Positions 16,042 through 24,107 of a stretch of 38,648 nucleotides of DNA are shown in pieces. Origin of the DNA: CAZJHD01 sp964545855 (GTDB lineage Bacteria > Planctomycetota > UBA1135 > JACQFD01); assembly GCA_964545855.1 (NCBI GenBank), contig CAZJHD010000040.1, positions 1-38,648 of the forward strand, written 5' to 3'. How positions within the stretch are numbered: position 1 is the first letter of the stretch; each line of letters begins with the position of its first letter. A model generated the notes under the pieces. The model was not told the DNA's origin and did not search any database. It saw only the letters and a list, made by a program, of their open reading frames with translations. The translations under genes were made by a program, and so were the position numbers.

Positions 16042-17592
16042 TCAGAACGCGTGGGCGCCGTGGGCGCCGAGGAGGATCTCGAACTGGAGCCAGAGGCCGA
16101 AGAACCACGAGTCCGCGAGACCCTGCACGCGGTCGAAGTTCGCCTGGAGCCGGATCCGGCTGAACTCGCTCGGGTAGTAGGTGAGATTCGGCGAGAGCCG
16201 AACGCGGCGGTCGAGCCCCGCGAGGCCGCCCGTCGAGGCTCCGTTGCCGTCGACCCAGTCGGCGCGTAGGCCGGCGGCCCAGGGCCGCACGAATCCCCAG
16301 ACGAGCTGTCCGTAGGCGCCGAGGTCGCGGAAGCGCTCGCGCGGGAAGGCCTCCGCGAATCCGTCGCCGTCGAGGTCTCCGAGGAACACGTCGGCGTCGT
16401 AGTCGCGGGCGATGAACTCCGTCTGCGCGCGGACGAAGGGCCAGCCCTGGTCCGTCGCGACGGGTCTCCAGGTGGCGTAGAGGTCGGCGCCGAAGACGCG
16501 CGTCTCGCCGCGCGAGCCGGTGCCATTGGGGCCGAGGAGGAAGGATCCGCCGGGCGAGAGCGTGAACTCGTCGCCGATCTCGAAGAAGGCCGAGGCGCGC
16601 TGCGCGAAGAGCAGGTCGCCCGCGTCGCGCACGTCCTGCCGCACGAGCGGGTGGCCCCCGAGAGCCGCGGGGATCTCGACGCCGTTCACGTCGAGAGCCG
16701 GGTTCGTCTCCTCGTTGCCGAAGAAGCTCGTCTGCGTCTCGCCCCGCGGGTTCTGGATCCCCGACTGCAGCTCCAGGAAGAAGGGTGTCGGCGCGAGCCA
16801 GGAGAGCCGTGCTCCCGGAGCGCGGAGACCGTCGGGCCCGAAGACGCGGCCGTTCACGAGCGGCTGATCGACGAAGTCCCACTCGTGGGGATGCTGGCGA
16901 TTCAGCCGTCCGAACTCCGTGAAGTACTGGCCCACCTTCAGCTGCAGGTCCTCCGGGAGCGTGAGCGTCGTGAGGTAGGCCTCCTCGAGCTCGAGAAGGG
17001 TCTCTCCCTCCGGATCGATCTGCAGGATCACGTGGGCGTCGCCGCGGAAATTCGGGTCGACGGCCCCCTGCAACGAGAGCTCGGCGTTCTGGATCGTGAA
17101 GCCGCGCTGGGCCGGATCGTGGCCGCCGGGCTGGACGAAGCCGATCTCCTCGTCGGAGGCCTCGCTGCCGCCGACGGCGGCGAGCACGTCGAAGGAGAGG
17201 TCGAGCCACGCCGTGCGCTGCGTGCCGGCAGCCTCGACGCGTGCCTGCCGGTCGGCGAGTGCGCCGAGACGAACCTGCAGCTCGGCGATCGCGTCGTCGA
17301 GGCGCCGCGCGGCTTCGGATCCCGGCGGGCTCGTTTCCGCCCGCTGGCGCAGGTCCTCGATCTGGCGGCGAAGGTCGGCGTTCTCGCGCTCCGCACGCTC
17401 GCGGAAGGCGCGGAACTCCGCCTCGAGGCGTTCCATCCGCGCCTCGGGAGTGTCCTGGGCAGGCGGATCCTGGGCGGAGGAGCGTCCGGGAACGAGCGCC
17501 GCGCCGGCAGCGAGGAGAGCGAGGAGAGCGAGTCGTGCGGGGAGTCGGTGTCTTTCGGAGACGGTTGCGAAGCGTGTGTGGGTCCGGTGCAT
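16042..17592 (-). CDS. Outer-membrane beta-barrel protein of the metal-uptake operon
   Basis: 516 residues from ATG 17592 (M-H-R-T-H-T); the frame further upstream is Arg/Ser-rich. A signal peptide (cleavage near 41, S-S-A-Q) is followed by a coiled coil (about 48-90), then a beta-barrel-like region with alternating aromatic/polar strands and a Phe at the C-terminus. Its place directly before the metal-binding protein gene suggests a channel that lets the metal or its chelate cross the outer membrane, like zinc-regulated outer-membrane proteins in other Gram-negatives. It has no plug domain or TonB box that I can see. The specificity is inferred from context only. Confidence 0.75.
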   Translation of the reverse strand: MHRTHTRFATVSERHRLPARLALLALLAAGAALVPGRSSAQDPPAQDTPEARMERLEAEFRAFRERAERENADLRRQIEDLRQRAETSPPGSEAARRLDDAIAELQVRLGALADRQARVEAAGTQRTAWLDLSFDVLAAVGGSEASDEEIGFVQPGGHDPAQRGFTIQNAELSLQGAVDPNFRGDAHVILQIDPEGETLLELEEAYLTTLTLPEDLQLKVGQYFTEFGRLNRQHPHEWDFVDQPLVNGRVFGPDGLRAPGARLSWLAPTPFFLELQSGIQNPRGETQTSFFGNEETNPALDVNGVEIPAALGGHPLVRQDVRDAGDLLFAQRASAFFEIGDEFTLSPGGSFLLGPNGTGSRGETRVFGADLYATWRPVATDQGWPFVRAQTEFIARDYDADVFLGDLDGDGFAEAFPRERFRDLGAYGQLVWGFVRPWAAGLRADWVDGNGASTGGLAGLDRRVRLSPNLTYYPSEFSRIRLQANFDRVQGLADSWFFGLWLQFEILLGAHGAHAF

Positions 17593-17781
17593 CGGACGGT
17601 TCGAGGGCGGAGAGTGCGCGGCACGTCGCGCGGCGAGAGCCCTGCGCGAGCCGGCCGGATCGGACCGCGTCGCGCGGTCTCGGGAGCGGGGGCTCGCTCG
17701 GGCAGGGAAGGCCCGCAGCCCCACGCGCTCTCCGGGGGTCTCCCGCCTACGCTTCGGCGCGGCGCAGCGGGAGCCCTGGGC

Positions 17782-18156
17782 TCACGCCTTCGAGGCCTCG
17801 CCGCGGGGCGGCCCGCGCGGCTCCGCGACGGCGGGCATCTCGGCCGCGAGCACCGGCTGCGCCGGCGTCTCCACGCGGAGCGACACCGGCACCGCGGCTT
17901 CCAACGCCAGCGAGACCGGCGCTTCCGCCGCGGGTGCCTGCGCCTGGATGCAGACGGCGCAATCGGCGCCGCTCACGGGCGCCTCCGCGTGCGAGTGCAC
18001 GGCGCCGAGCCGCAGGCCCAGCAGCAGCGCGGCGGCGATCAGCAGCCAGAGCGCCGTCCGCTTGGCGCGAGCGATTCGTCGAAGGGGGAAGCCCGGGAGC
18101 AACGCCACGACGTCACGAGACTCCCGGGACGCCGGGTCTGTCAAGCCCTCCCGCAT
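17782..18156 (-). CDS. Small Cys/His membrane protein at the head of the metal operon
   Basis: 124 residues. One hydrophobic helix (about 35-52) is followed by H-S-H-A-E and D-C-A-V-C, a potential metal-binding H-x-H...C-x-x-C set, then a long Ala/Pro/Val-rich tail. The arrangement recalls DUF2946-like proteins found beside metal transporters, but I cannot assign it. It precedes the outer-membrane protein gene by 189 nt on the same strand and may be the first operon member. Its start is uncertain: the ATG lies 20 nt from the divergent gene's ATG, which leaves little promoter room, and a later GTG is possible. Confidence 0.6.
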   Translation of the reverse strand: MREGLTDPASRESRDVVALLPGFPLRRIARAKRTALWLLIAAALLLGLRLGAVHSHAEAPVSGADCAVCIQAQAPAAEAPVSLALEAAVPVSLRVETPAQPVLAAEMPAVAEPRGPPRGEASKA

Positions 18157-18159
18157 CGG

Positions 18160-18165
18160 TACAGT
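18160..18165 (+). promoter_or_regulatory. Possible -10 box of the TIGR00300 gene
   Basis: TACAGT ends 11 nt before ATG 18177. CTGTCA at 18138-18143 (16-nt spacer) resembles a -35 box at four of six positions. There is no ribosome-binding site, so the transcript may be leaderless or nearly so. Confidence 0.35.
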
Positions 18166-18176
18166 CCGCGGCGACC

Positions 18177-19406
18177 ATGCCGCATCGCCGACTCCGAGCC
18201 GAAGGCCACCTCATCGACACGGGGCTCATGTCCCGGTTCCTCGGCGCGATCCTCGAGGGCGGCGGCAGCTACCAGATCGCCCGCTTCGACGTCGGAGCGA
18301 CGAAGAACGACTTCTCCGTGGCCGAGCTCGACGTGTCGGCGCCGAGCGCGGTCCAGCTGCGCGCCATCGTCGACAACCTCGTGGTCCTCGGCTGCCGCAC
18401 CGGGGAGGAGCGGGAGGTGCGGCTCGTCCGCGCGCCGAAGGACGGAGTGGCGCCCGAGGGGTTCTCGTCGACGACCCACCACCGCACGCGCGTGCGTCAC
18501 GGCGGGCGGTGGCTCGAGGTCGAGGGCCTCCGCATGGACGCGATGATCGTCGTGCGCGGCCGCCGCGCCCGCGCCGTGCTGATGCGCGACCTGAAGAGGG
18601 GAGACCCCGTCGTCTGCGGCGTCGACGGCGTCGAGACGCGGCCGCCCTTCACGACGCGCGAGCCGGAGACCTTCTCCTTCATGCGCTCCGAGTCGTCCAG
18701 CGAGCGCGCGCTGGAGGTGAAGGTGCGCGAGACCGTGCAACGCATGAAGGCCGCGCGCGCCGAGGGGAAGCGCATCGTCGTCGTGGCGGGGCCCGTCGTC
18801 GTGCACACGGGCGGGGCGCCGGCCCTCGCCGAGATCGTGCGCCGCGGCTGGGTCGATGCGCTCCTCGCGGGGAACGCGATCGCCGTCCATGACGCGGAGC
18901 TCGCGCTGTTCGGCACGTCGCTCGGGATCGACCTCCGCAGCGGCGTCGCGGCGCGGGAGGGGCACATGAACCATCTGCGGGCGATCAACGCGATCCGGCG
19001 CGACGGCTCCCTCGCGCGCGCCGTCGTGCGCGGCACGCTGCGATCCGGGATCCTGCGGGAGTGCGTCCGCGCGCGCGTGCCCTACGTGCTCGCCGGCTCC
19101 ATCCGCGACGACGGCCCGCTGCCGGACACCGAGATGGACCTCCTCGAGGCGCAGCGCCTCTACGCGCGCGAGCTCCGGGATGCCGGCCTCGTGCTCGTGC
19201 TCGCCTCCATGCTCCATGGCATCGGCGTCGGGAACATGATCCCGTCGCACGTCGCCATGGTCTGTGTCGACATCCACCCGAGCGTCGTCACCAAGCTCGC
19301 CGACCGCGGCTCCGCGCAGACTCTCGGCGTCGTGACCGACGTCGGCTCGTTCCTGCAGCGTCTCGCGAAGCGGCTGCCGCGGGGGAGGGGGCGCCGAAGC
19401 CGCTGA
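18177..19406 (+). CDS. TIGR00300-family protein (LOR/SDH domain; ornithine cyclodeaminase-like)
   Basis: 409 residues from ATG 18177. The N-terminal LOR/SDH bifunctional-enzyme domain has G-H-L-I-D-T-G-L-M and G-A-T-K-N-D-F-S (about 10-90). The C-terminal half has a nucleotide-binding-like fold with A-G-P-V-V-V-H-T-G-G, a Gly/His-rich loop and S-M-L-H-G-I-G-V-G-N-M-I-P. Relatives in archaea were described as NAD-dependent ornithine cyclodeaminases, and the domain also forms the C-terminus of cyanobacterial arginine dihydrolase proteins. A role in arginine/ornithine to proline metabolism is plausible. An agmatinase-family gene lies 7 kb away. Confidence 0.85.
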   Translation: MPHRRLRAEGHLIDTGLMSRFLGAILEGGGSYQIARFDVGATKNDFSVAELDVSAPSAVQLRAIVDNLVVLGCRTGEEREVRLVRAPKDGVAPEGFSSTTHHRTRVRHGGRWLEVEGLRMDAMIVVRGRRARAVLMRDLKRGDPVVCGVDGVETRPPFTTREPETFSFMRSESSSERALEVKVRETVQRMKAARAEGKRIVVVAGPVVVHTGGAPALAEIVRRGWVDALLAGNAIAVHDAELALFGTSLGIDLRSGVAAREGHMNHLRAINAIRRDGSLARAVVRGTLRSGILRECVRARVPYVLAGSIRDDGPLPDTEMDLLEAQRLYARELRDAGLVLVLASMLHGIGVGNMIPSHVAMVCVDIHPSVVTKLADRGSAQTLGVVTDVGSFLQRLAKRLPRGRGRRSR

Positions 19407-19466
19407 GCGCCGGGCCGGCACCGCCGACCCGCCCGAGCCTCCCTTCGGGCCTGTACCAAACGAAAA

Positions 19467-19500
19467 CCGATTTGCATATGGTGACACCATGTGCAATCGG
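19467..19500. repeat. AT-rich imperfect palindrome, probable operator
   Basis: The left arm CCGATTTGCATATGGT pairs with ACCATGTGCAATCGG around a 3-nt loop, giving 15 pairs (one G-T) with a single bulged T. It is clearly richer in A+T than its surroundings and lies 8 nt before the ATP-binding-protein remnant. I have an uncertain memory of a similar TTTGCATATGGT palindrome upstream of AAA/DUF4143 ATPase genes, which would make it that gene's operator. Confidence 0.6.
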
Positions 19501-19508
19501 GCTTTCCC

Positions 19509-19631
19509 ATGAAGACGCGGTCCTTCTGGATCGAACGGATCGAAGATGCGTGGCGGCGCCGGTCGGTCGTGTGGCTCGTCGGCGTGTGGCGCGCGGGGAA
19601 GTCTGTCCTCGGTCCGACGGCGCGGGGATGA
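19509..19631 (+). pseudogene. 5' remnant of an AAA ATPase (DUF4143-type)
   Basis: A 40-codon frame from ATG 19509 reads M-K-T-R-S-F-W-I-E-R-I-E-D-A-W, then S-V-V-W-L-V-G-V-W-R-A-G-K-S-V-L with a complete Walker A (G-x-4-G-K-S). It then runs into P-T-A-R-G and stops. This is the start expected of the roughly 400-residue ATPases with a C-terminal DUF4143 domain. None of the three frames after 19631 restores a matching sequence before the AtuA-type gene end at 19734, so the gene has been deleted or replaced. The family is often horizontally acquired. Confidence 0.6.
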
Positions 19632-19733
19632 GTTCCGCCTCGGCCGCCGAGGCGTCGGTGGCGGAGTCCGCACCTAGTCGATGGTCTGCCGCAGGGACCG
19701 GCGATGCGAAGCCGGTGGCCGCGCTCGCAACGC

Positions 19734-20066
19734 TCACCGCAGCGGAAAACCCTCCGGCACCTCCACCTCCATCCGCAGCAGCGCGAGACCGTGGGTCTTG
19801 CCCTGCGCGTCGGTCTTCAGCGACTCGCTGCCGCCGCCGCCGAGGGAGTCGTGGAGGAGGAAGTTGAGCGCCAGGAGGTTCGGCGCCTCGAAGCGCTCGA
19901 TCTCCCCATGCGCGATCGCGGCGAAGTGGCGCTTCACGCGCGCGACGGTGACCTCGCGGCGGAGGATCTCGAATCCCTCCTTCGAGTAGGCGGCGATGCC
20001 GGCGTTGCTGCCGTCGCCCTTGTCGCCGGAGCGGGCGTAGGCGATGCGCGAGAGGGGAACCTTCAC
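19734..20066 (-). CDS. AtuA-associated small subunit (AtuA C-terminal-like domain)
   Basis: 110 residues from GTG 20066, which overlaps the upstream gene's stop as GTGA. The start K-V-P-L-S-R-I-A-Y-A-R-S-G-D-K-G-D-G-S-N matches the domain that follows or is fused to AtuA/DUF1446 proteins. In acyclic-terpene and related acyl-CoA catabolism these accompany biotin-dependent carboxylases and acyl-CoA dehydrogenases, but their reaction is not established. It probably forms a complex with the preceding protein. Confidence 0.85.
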   Translation of the reverse strand: MKVPLSRIAYARSGDKGDGSNAGIAAYSKEGFEILRREVTVARVKRHFAAIAHGEIERFEAPNLLALNFLLHDSLGGGGSESLKTDAQGKTHGLALLRMEVEVPEGFPLR

Positions 20067-21439
20067 GCGGACACCTCCTCGACGGTGACGGTGGGGCGCA
20101 CCTTGGTCTTCGCGAGGAGCGCGGGCCAGTAGGCGATGATCTCCGTCGGCGCGGGACGCCCGCCGGCGAAGCCGGTGACTCCCGGCGGGCCGCTCGTGAC
20201 GAGCGGCGCGATCTCGTAGCCGAAGCGCTGCACCTTCGCGCGGTCCTGCGACTTCACGCCGATCCGGAGCACCACCTCGCTCGGCTCCGGCGGCGCCACG
20301 ATCCCCTCGTGGCACACGCCCGTCCCGACGAGCTCGACGACGCGCTCCCGCGGTTCGAAGGAGGCGCCGTCCATGGCGAGACGCTCGAAGACGACCTCGG
20401 CGCAGAGCTTCGCCTTCTCGACGGCGTCGGGACCGCTCACCGTGAGCTGGCCCTGGGCCTTCCAGCCGTTGCGGTAGGCGATCGACACCTTGTAGGTGTC
20501 CGTCGGGGGCGCGCCCTTCACGCCGCTGACGCGCACGCGGTTATTCCCCGCCTGCTCGAGGCGCGCCGTCGTGAAGTCGGCGACGACGTCGGGGCCGATG
20601 TACCGCTTCGGATCGCCCATCTCGTAGAGGAGCTGCGACGTGACCGTGCGCACGTCGACGAGGCCGCCCGTGCCCTCGTGCTTCGTCACGACGAAGGAGC
20701 CGTCGGGCTCGCACTCGACGATCGGGTAGCCGACGCGCGCGAGGTTCTTCACCTCGCGCCAGTCGGTGAAGTTCCCTCCGGTGCACTGCGGCCCGCACTC
20801 GACGATGTGGCCCGCCACGGTGGCGGCGGCGAGCGCGTCGACGTCCTTCGGCGTCCAGCCGAACTCGTGCACGAGCGGCCCGCCGACGAGAGCCGGGTCG
20901 GTGCAGCGGCCCGCGATCACGATGTGCGCGCCCTGGGCCAGCGCCTCGGCCACGGGGAATGCGCCGATGTAGACGTTCGCGCTCTCGACGCGGTCGAGCA
21001 CGTCGGCGAGCGGCCGTCCATCGTCGAGGTTCGCGAGCTTCTCGCCGCCGGCGACCAGCGCCGGCAGCTCGCCGAGGATGTCGTCGCCGGCCAGCACGGC
21101 GACGCGCACTCCCTTCAGGCCGAGCTTCCGCACCACGTCCGCCACCGCGCGGCGGCAGGCCTCGGGATTGACGCCGCCCGCGTTCGCGACGATGCGGATC
21201 CCCTTCGCCATGCACTCCGGCAGCACCCGCTCCAGCATCCGCACGAAGTCCGTCGCGTAGCCCGCGTTCGGGTCGCGCCGCTTCTGCTTCTGCATGATGC
21301 TCATCGTCACCTCGGCGAGGTAGTCGAGCGTGAGGTAGTGCAGCGGCCCCTCGCGCACGAGACGGATCGGGCCGAGGGGCGAGTCGCCCCAGAAGCCCTG
21401 GCCGTTCGCGACGAGGACGGGAGATCGTTTCGGAGACAT
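20063..21439 (-). CDS. AtuA/DUF1446-family protein
   Basis: 458 residues from ATG 21439. Characteristic segments are N-A-G-G-V-N-P, the A-G-D-D-I-L and A-N-V-Y-I-G-A region, I-A-G-R-C-T-D-P-A-L, C-G-P-Q-C-T-G-G-N-F-T-D-W and G-T-G-G-L-V-D-V. The family sits in catabolic clusters for citronellol, leucine/isovalerate or related acyl-CoA compounds, and its biochemical step is unknown. It is paired with the C-terminal-like protein through a 4-nt overlap. No carboxylase or dehydrogenase is nearby, so the pathway here is open. The start is 81 nt from the divergent phosphoesterase ATG. Confidence 0.88.
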   Translation of the reverse strand: MSPKRSPVLVANGQGFWGDSPLGPIRLVREGPLHYLTLDYLAEVTMSIMQKQKRRDPNAGYATDFVRMLERVLPECMAKGIRIVANAGGVNPEACRRAVADVVRKLGLKGVRVAVLAGDDILGELPALVAGGEKLANLDDGRPLADVLDRVESANVYIGAFPVAEALAQGAHIVIAGRCTDPALVGGPLVHEFGWTPKDVDALAAATVAGHIVECGPQCTGGNFTDWREVKNLARVGYPIVECEPDGSFVVTKHEGTGGLVDVRTVTSQLLYEMGDPKRYIGPDVVADFTTARLEQAGNNRVRVSGVKGAPPTDTYKVSIAYRNGWKAQGQLTVSGPDAVEKAKLCAEVVFERLAMDGASFEPRERVVELVGTGVCHEGIVAPPEPSEVVLRIGVKSQDRAKVQRFGYEIAPLVTSGPPGVTGFAGGRPAPTEIIAYWPALLAKTKVRPTVTVEEVSA

Positions 21440-21504
21440 AGGGCGAAGATTCTGGGCCCTGCACGCGGGCTGCGCCACGACGCGGCGGAGCGGGTGTCGA
21501 GTCG

Positions 21505-21510
21505 TAGACT
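21505..21510 (+). promoter_or_regulatory. Possible -10 box of the metallophosphoesterase gene
   Basis: TAGACT ends 10 nt before ATG 21521. There is no ribosome-binding site in the interval, which again points to a very short or absent leader. No convincing -35 box is visible. Confidence 0.3.
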
Positions 21511-21520
21511 CCTCGAGTCG

Positions 21521-22726
21521 ATGGGCACTCCCGCCGCGAGATTCCTGGAGCAGGAACCGAGCTTCTTCGACGCGGTCGGCGCCTGGTGGGTGTTCTACGG
21601 CGGAAGGCTCGTCGTGGTCCTCGCCGTGGCTTGCGCCATCACGGCGATCGCTGCGATCACGGCGCGTCGGATCGTCCGCCCGAGCAACGGCGAGAGACCG
21701 CGGCGCGGTCTCGCGCGCGACGCCTGCAGCGCCGCCGTCGCTCTCCTGCTCCTCGGTCTCGGCTTCGCTGCGGGCGGCGTCGTCTCCGGAGGCCGGATCT
21801 CCGGTTTCTTCCCCTGGTTCGCGATCTCTTTCCACGCGCTCGGGATCGGAATCCCGGCGGTCGCGCTCGCCGGCGCCGCGCGCCGCCGCCAGGCGGCGCG
21901 CGCCGCGCTGGCGGCTCCGCCGCTCCTGCTGGCGATCGCCATGCTGACGGTCGAGCCCAATCGCCTCGACGTCCACCGCGAGACGATTCCCGTCTCGAAG
22001 CTACCGGCCGGCGCGTCGATCCGTGTCGCGCACGTGACCGACCTGCAGACCGTCGGCATGTCGGCGCGCGATTGGCGCGCTTCGGCTGCCGTCGCTGCCT
22101 TCGACCCCGATCTCGTCCTCTTCACGGGAGACCTCGTGCATGGCCCTCCACTACCGGGAATCGCTCCTTCCGTGAGGAGCTGGCTGGGAGGTCTCGCCGC
22201 GCGCCATGGGTGCTTCGTGGTCGATGGCGACAGCGACGCGGACTTCGCTGCGCTCGTCCTGGGTATCCCGGGAGTGACGTATCTGCTCGACCGCGCCGTC
22301 GATCTCGAGATTCGCGGGGCGAAGCTGCGAATCGCAGGAACGGGGAATCGCACGCGTCCGCGCCGGCCGGATCTGCTGCTTGCGGATGCTCCGACGGACT
22401 CGACGACGATCCTGCTCGCGCACAACCCGCAGGTCTTCATTCAGCCGCCTGAGGAGTGGCACGCGGATCTCGGTTTCGCCGGCCACACGCACGGCGGCCA
22501 GGTGCAGCTGCCGTTCGTGGGTGCGCTGCTCACGCTCAGCCGTGTCGGCCGTCGCTACAGCGACGGCGTCTTTCGGGAACTCCGGCCGACGCCCGCGCTC
22601 CCCTGGCACGTCGACACGCTCGTCGTCTGCGCGGGCCTCGGCATGGAGGGCGGCTGGGCGCCGCGCATTCGGCTGCTTCGACCTCCGCAAGTGATGCTGC
22701 TGACGCTCGTCGGGCCGGAGCGCTGA
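21521..22726 (+). CDS. Membrane-anchored metallophosphoesterase with altered metal motifs
   Basis: 401 residues. An N-terminal block with four or so helices (about 20-150) is followed by a calcineurin-like phosphoesterase domain (about 165-400) of the YkuE/membrane type. Motifs are H-V-T-D-L-Q-T (usual D-x-H has Gln for His), F-T-G-D-L-V-H-G, D-G-D-S-D-A-D (in place of G-N-H-D/E), L-L-A-H-N-P and G-H-T-H-G-G-Q. The last two are intact. Family members hydrolyse phosphodiesters, some of them lipid-linked. The substituted ligands may weaken binding of one metal. The catalytic side would face the periplasm or cytoplasm depending on helix number, which I cannot settle. Confidence 0.8.
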   Translation: MGTPAARFLEQEPSFFDAVGAWWVFYGGRLVVVLAVACAITAIAAITARRIVRPSNGERPRRGLARDACSAAVALLLLGLGFAAGGVVSGGRISGFFPWFAISFHALGIGIPAVALAGAARRRQAARAALAAPPLLLAIAMLTVEPNRLDVHRETIPVSKLPAGASIRVAHVTDLQTVGMSARDWRASAAVAAFDPDLVLFTGDLVHGPPLPGIAPSVRSWLGGLAARHGCFVVDGDSDADFAALVLGIPGVTYLLDRAVDLEIRGAKLRIAGTGNRTRPRRPDLLLADAPTDSTTILLAHNPQVFIQPPEEWHADLGFAGHTHGGQVQLPFVGALLTLSRVGRRYSDGVFRELRPTPALPWHVDTLVVCAGLGMEGGWAPRIRLLRPPQVMLLTLVGPER

Positions 22727-22839
22727 TCTACTCCTCGCGCGCCTGCGCCCGGCGCGCGTCGATTCTCGGAACAGGCGCACTTGGGTTGCGGGCGCAGCCC
22801 GCGATGTGGCTCGTCCCTGCTTCCGAGCTGGGTCCGTCA

Positions 22840-22878
22840 CGACTCTCCGATCGAGCGACGCGCGCGATCGGAGAGTCG
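22840..22878. terminator. Strong hairpin between convergent genes
   Basis: A 14-bp perfect inverted repeat (22840-22853 with 22865-22878; core GACTCTCCGATCG) around an 11-nt loop. It lies between the phosphoesterase stop (22726) and the thioredoxin-like gene's stop (22988), the place for a bidirectional terminator. No T-tract is present. The rest of 22727-22987 shows no gene. Confidence 0.5.
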
Positions 22879-22987
22879 AGCCCGAACCATCGAGCCTCGC
22901 GCCATCCTCATCGCGCACTGCGTTCGCAATCGGAAGGCGCTCGTTCTGAGATCTTCGAGCAGCGGCCGCAGGTGCGCGAGACAGGCC

Positions 22988-23932
22988 TCAGCCACCCGAC
23001 TCGAGCTTCTTCAGCCGCTCGTCGAGCTTCTCGAGGTAGCTCTTGCGCGCCTCGACCTTGCCGTAGCGCGCGCGGAAGTACTCGACGCCGGCGCGGAAGG
23101 CCTTCACGTCCTTCTCGCTCTCGCCGAAGACGAGGATCGTGCTCCAGAACGAGTCCAGGGCGCGCTCTCCCGTGGGCGTCTGCTTCTGGGAGTGCCAGGT
23201 CCAGAACTTCTTGCCGAGCGAGGACTGCGACTCCGTGCCGCGCGCGGCGCCGGCGAGCTCCAGGACCTCGAGATTGAGGACGAGGGCGTCGGCGCGCTTG
23301 CGCTGCTCGGGGGCTAGCTTCGCGCCCTCGATCTCCTTCCTCGCGTCGGCGACGGAGATCGAGCCGGCGTCGAGGCGCGCGAGGAAGAGTTCCACGCGCG
23401 CCTTCGCGTCTCCCTTGGAGGCCTTGGCCGCGAGGTCGAGCATCGCCTGGGCCTTCCTGCCGCTCGCGCCGAAGTTCTCGACGGTGCGGGCGATGCCGTG
23501 CTTCAGGAGGATCTCGCCGTCGGCGTCGAGGAAGAGGAACGTCGGGAACCCCGTGCCTCCCTTCTCGGAGAGGAGCTTCCCGTGCTTCTCGCCCTCGATG
23601 CGCGTCGTGATGTGACAGAAGAGGACGTAGTCCTTCGCGAACGCTGCGAACTCGTCGGAGGAGAGCTCACGGCTCTCCACTGCCTTGCAGGGGGGTCAGG
23701 GCGAGTAGGAGCGCGTGAAGTACGCGAAGACCGGCTTCCCCGTCTTCTTCGCCTCGGCGCGCGCCTTGTCGTAGTCGGTGATCCAGGGAGCCTTCTTCAG
23801 GAACTCCTCGGCGAGCTTCTTGTCGCGCTTCTCTTCGAGCGTCTCGTCGGCGCCGCGGGGCGTCGCGAGGATCGGCGGCGCGATCCACGCGGCAGCCGCG
23901 ACGAGGACGAGACCGGTCAGGATCGATCGCAT
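22988..23932 (-). CDS. Exported thioredoxin-fold selenoprotein A (U-P-P-C)
   Basis: 314 residues when the TGA at 23696-23698 is read as Sec79. The two halves (78 codons, then 235) are in one frame with no other break. The N-terminal signal peptide (about 1-24) is preceded by GGAG at about 9 nt. Then comes a charged helix (K-R-D-K-K-L-A-E-E-F), the strand K-P-V-F-A-Y-F-T, the redox motif Y-S-P-U-P-P-C-K, and the cis-Pro segment G-F-P-T-F-L-F-L-D. A helical C-terminal region of about 150 residues ends in a coiled coil. In Cys homologues the active site reads C-x-x-C, so Sec79 replaces the nucleophilic Cys. It probably acts as a periplasmic thiol oxidoreductase or peroxide/disulfide reductase. 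It is a tandem paralog of 24108-25088. Confidence 0.85.
23660..23678 (-). promoter_or_regulatory. bSECIS-like hairpin of selenoprotein A
   Basis: On the minus strand GGAGAGC (23678-23672) pairs perfectly with GCTCTCC (23666-23660) around the loop CGTGA. It begins 17 nt after the TGA. The loop codons encode Arg-Glu at positions +9 and +10 after Sec, as in the 1267-1638 gene. Confidence 0.8.
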
Positions 23933-24032
23933 GGGGGAGTGCTCCGAGTGGGGGACGGGGACGTGGCCGGCCCAGTTTCGAGCAGCGCCCGCTCCCGGGG
24001 CAAGCGGCCGGCGCGCCCGCCCCGGAATGGAG

Positions 24033-24100
24033 CCGGCTCCGGCCTCCGCCGTGAGGCGAAGACCGGAGCCGGTGGATCGACGCGTCCCCGGAGGGGACGC
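24033..24100. terminator. Two hairpins after the selenoprotein B gene
   Basis: Just beyond the stop at 24108 (minus strand) are GCGTCCCC / GGGGACGC with a 3-nt loop (24082-24100), then CCGGCTCCGG / CCGGAGCCGG (24033-24042 with 24063-24072). Either could terminate the gene, suggesting that the two tandem copies are separately transcribed. No U-tract is seen. Confidence 0.4.
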
Positions 24101-24107
24101 CGAGCGG

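Noticed and set aside
19629..19631. TGA ending the ATPase remnant as a fourth selenocysteine codon
   Set aside because: Downstream codons (V-P-P-R-P-P-R-R-R) are not protein-like and no 7-bp hairpin lies 17 nt after it; the small CCTCGG/CCGAGG hairpin begins only 6 nt after it.
22167..22184. Hairpin GCTCCT / AGGAGC whose 6-nt loop contains CCGTG, inside the phosphoesterase gene, as a SECIS element
   Set aside because: There is no in-frame TGA at the required distance upstream, the stem is 6 bp, and the gene is intact.
24033..24072. CCGTGAGG inside the intergenic hairpin as a SECIS loop
   Set aside because: It is outside any coding frame and on the opposite strand from the adjacent genes.
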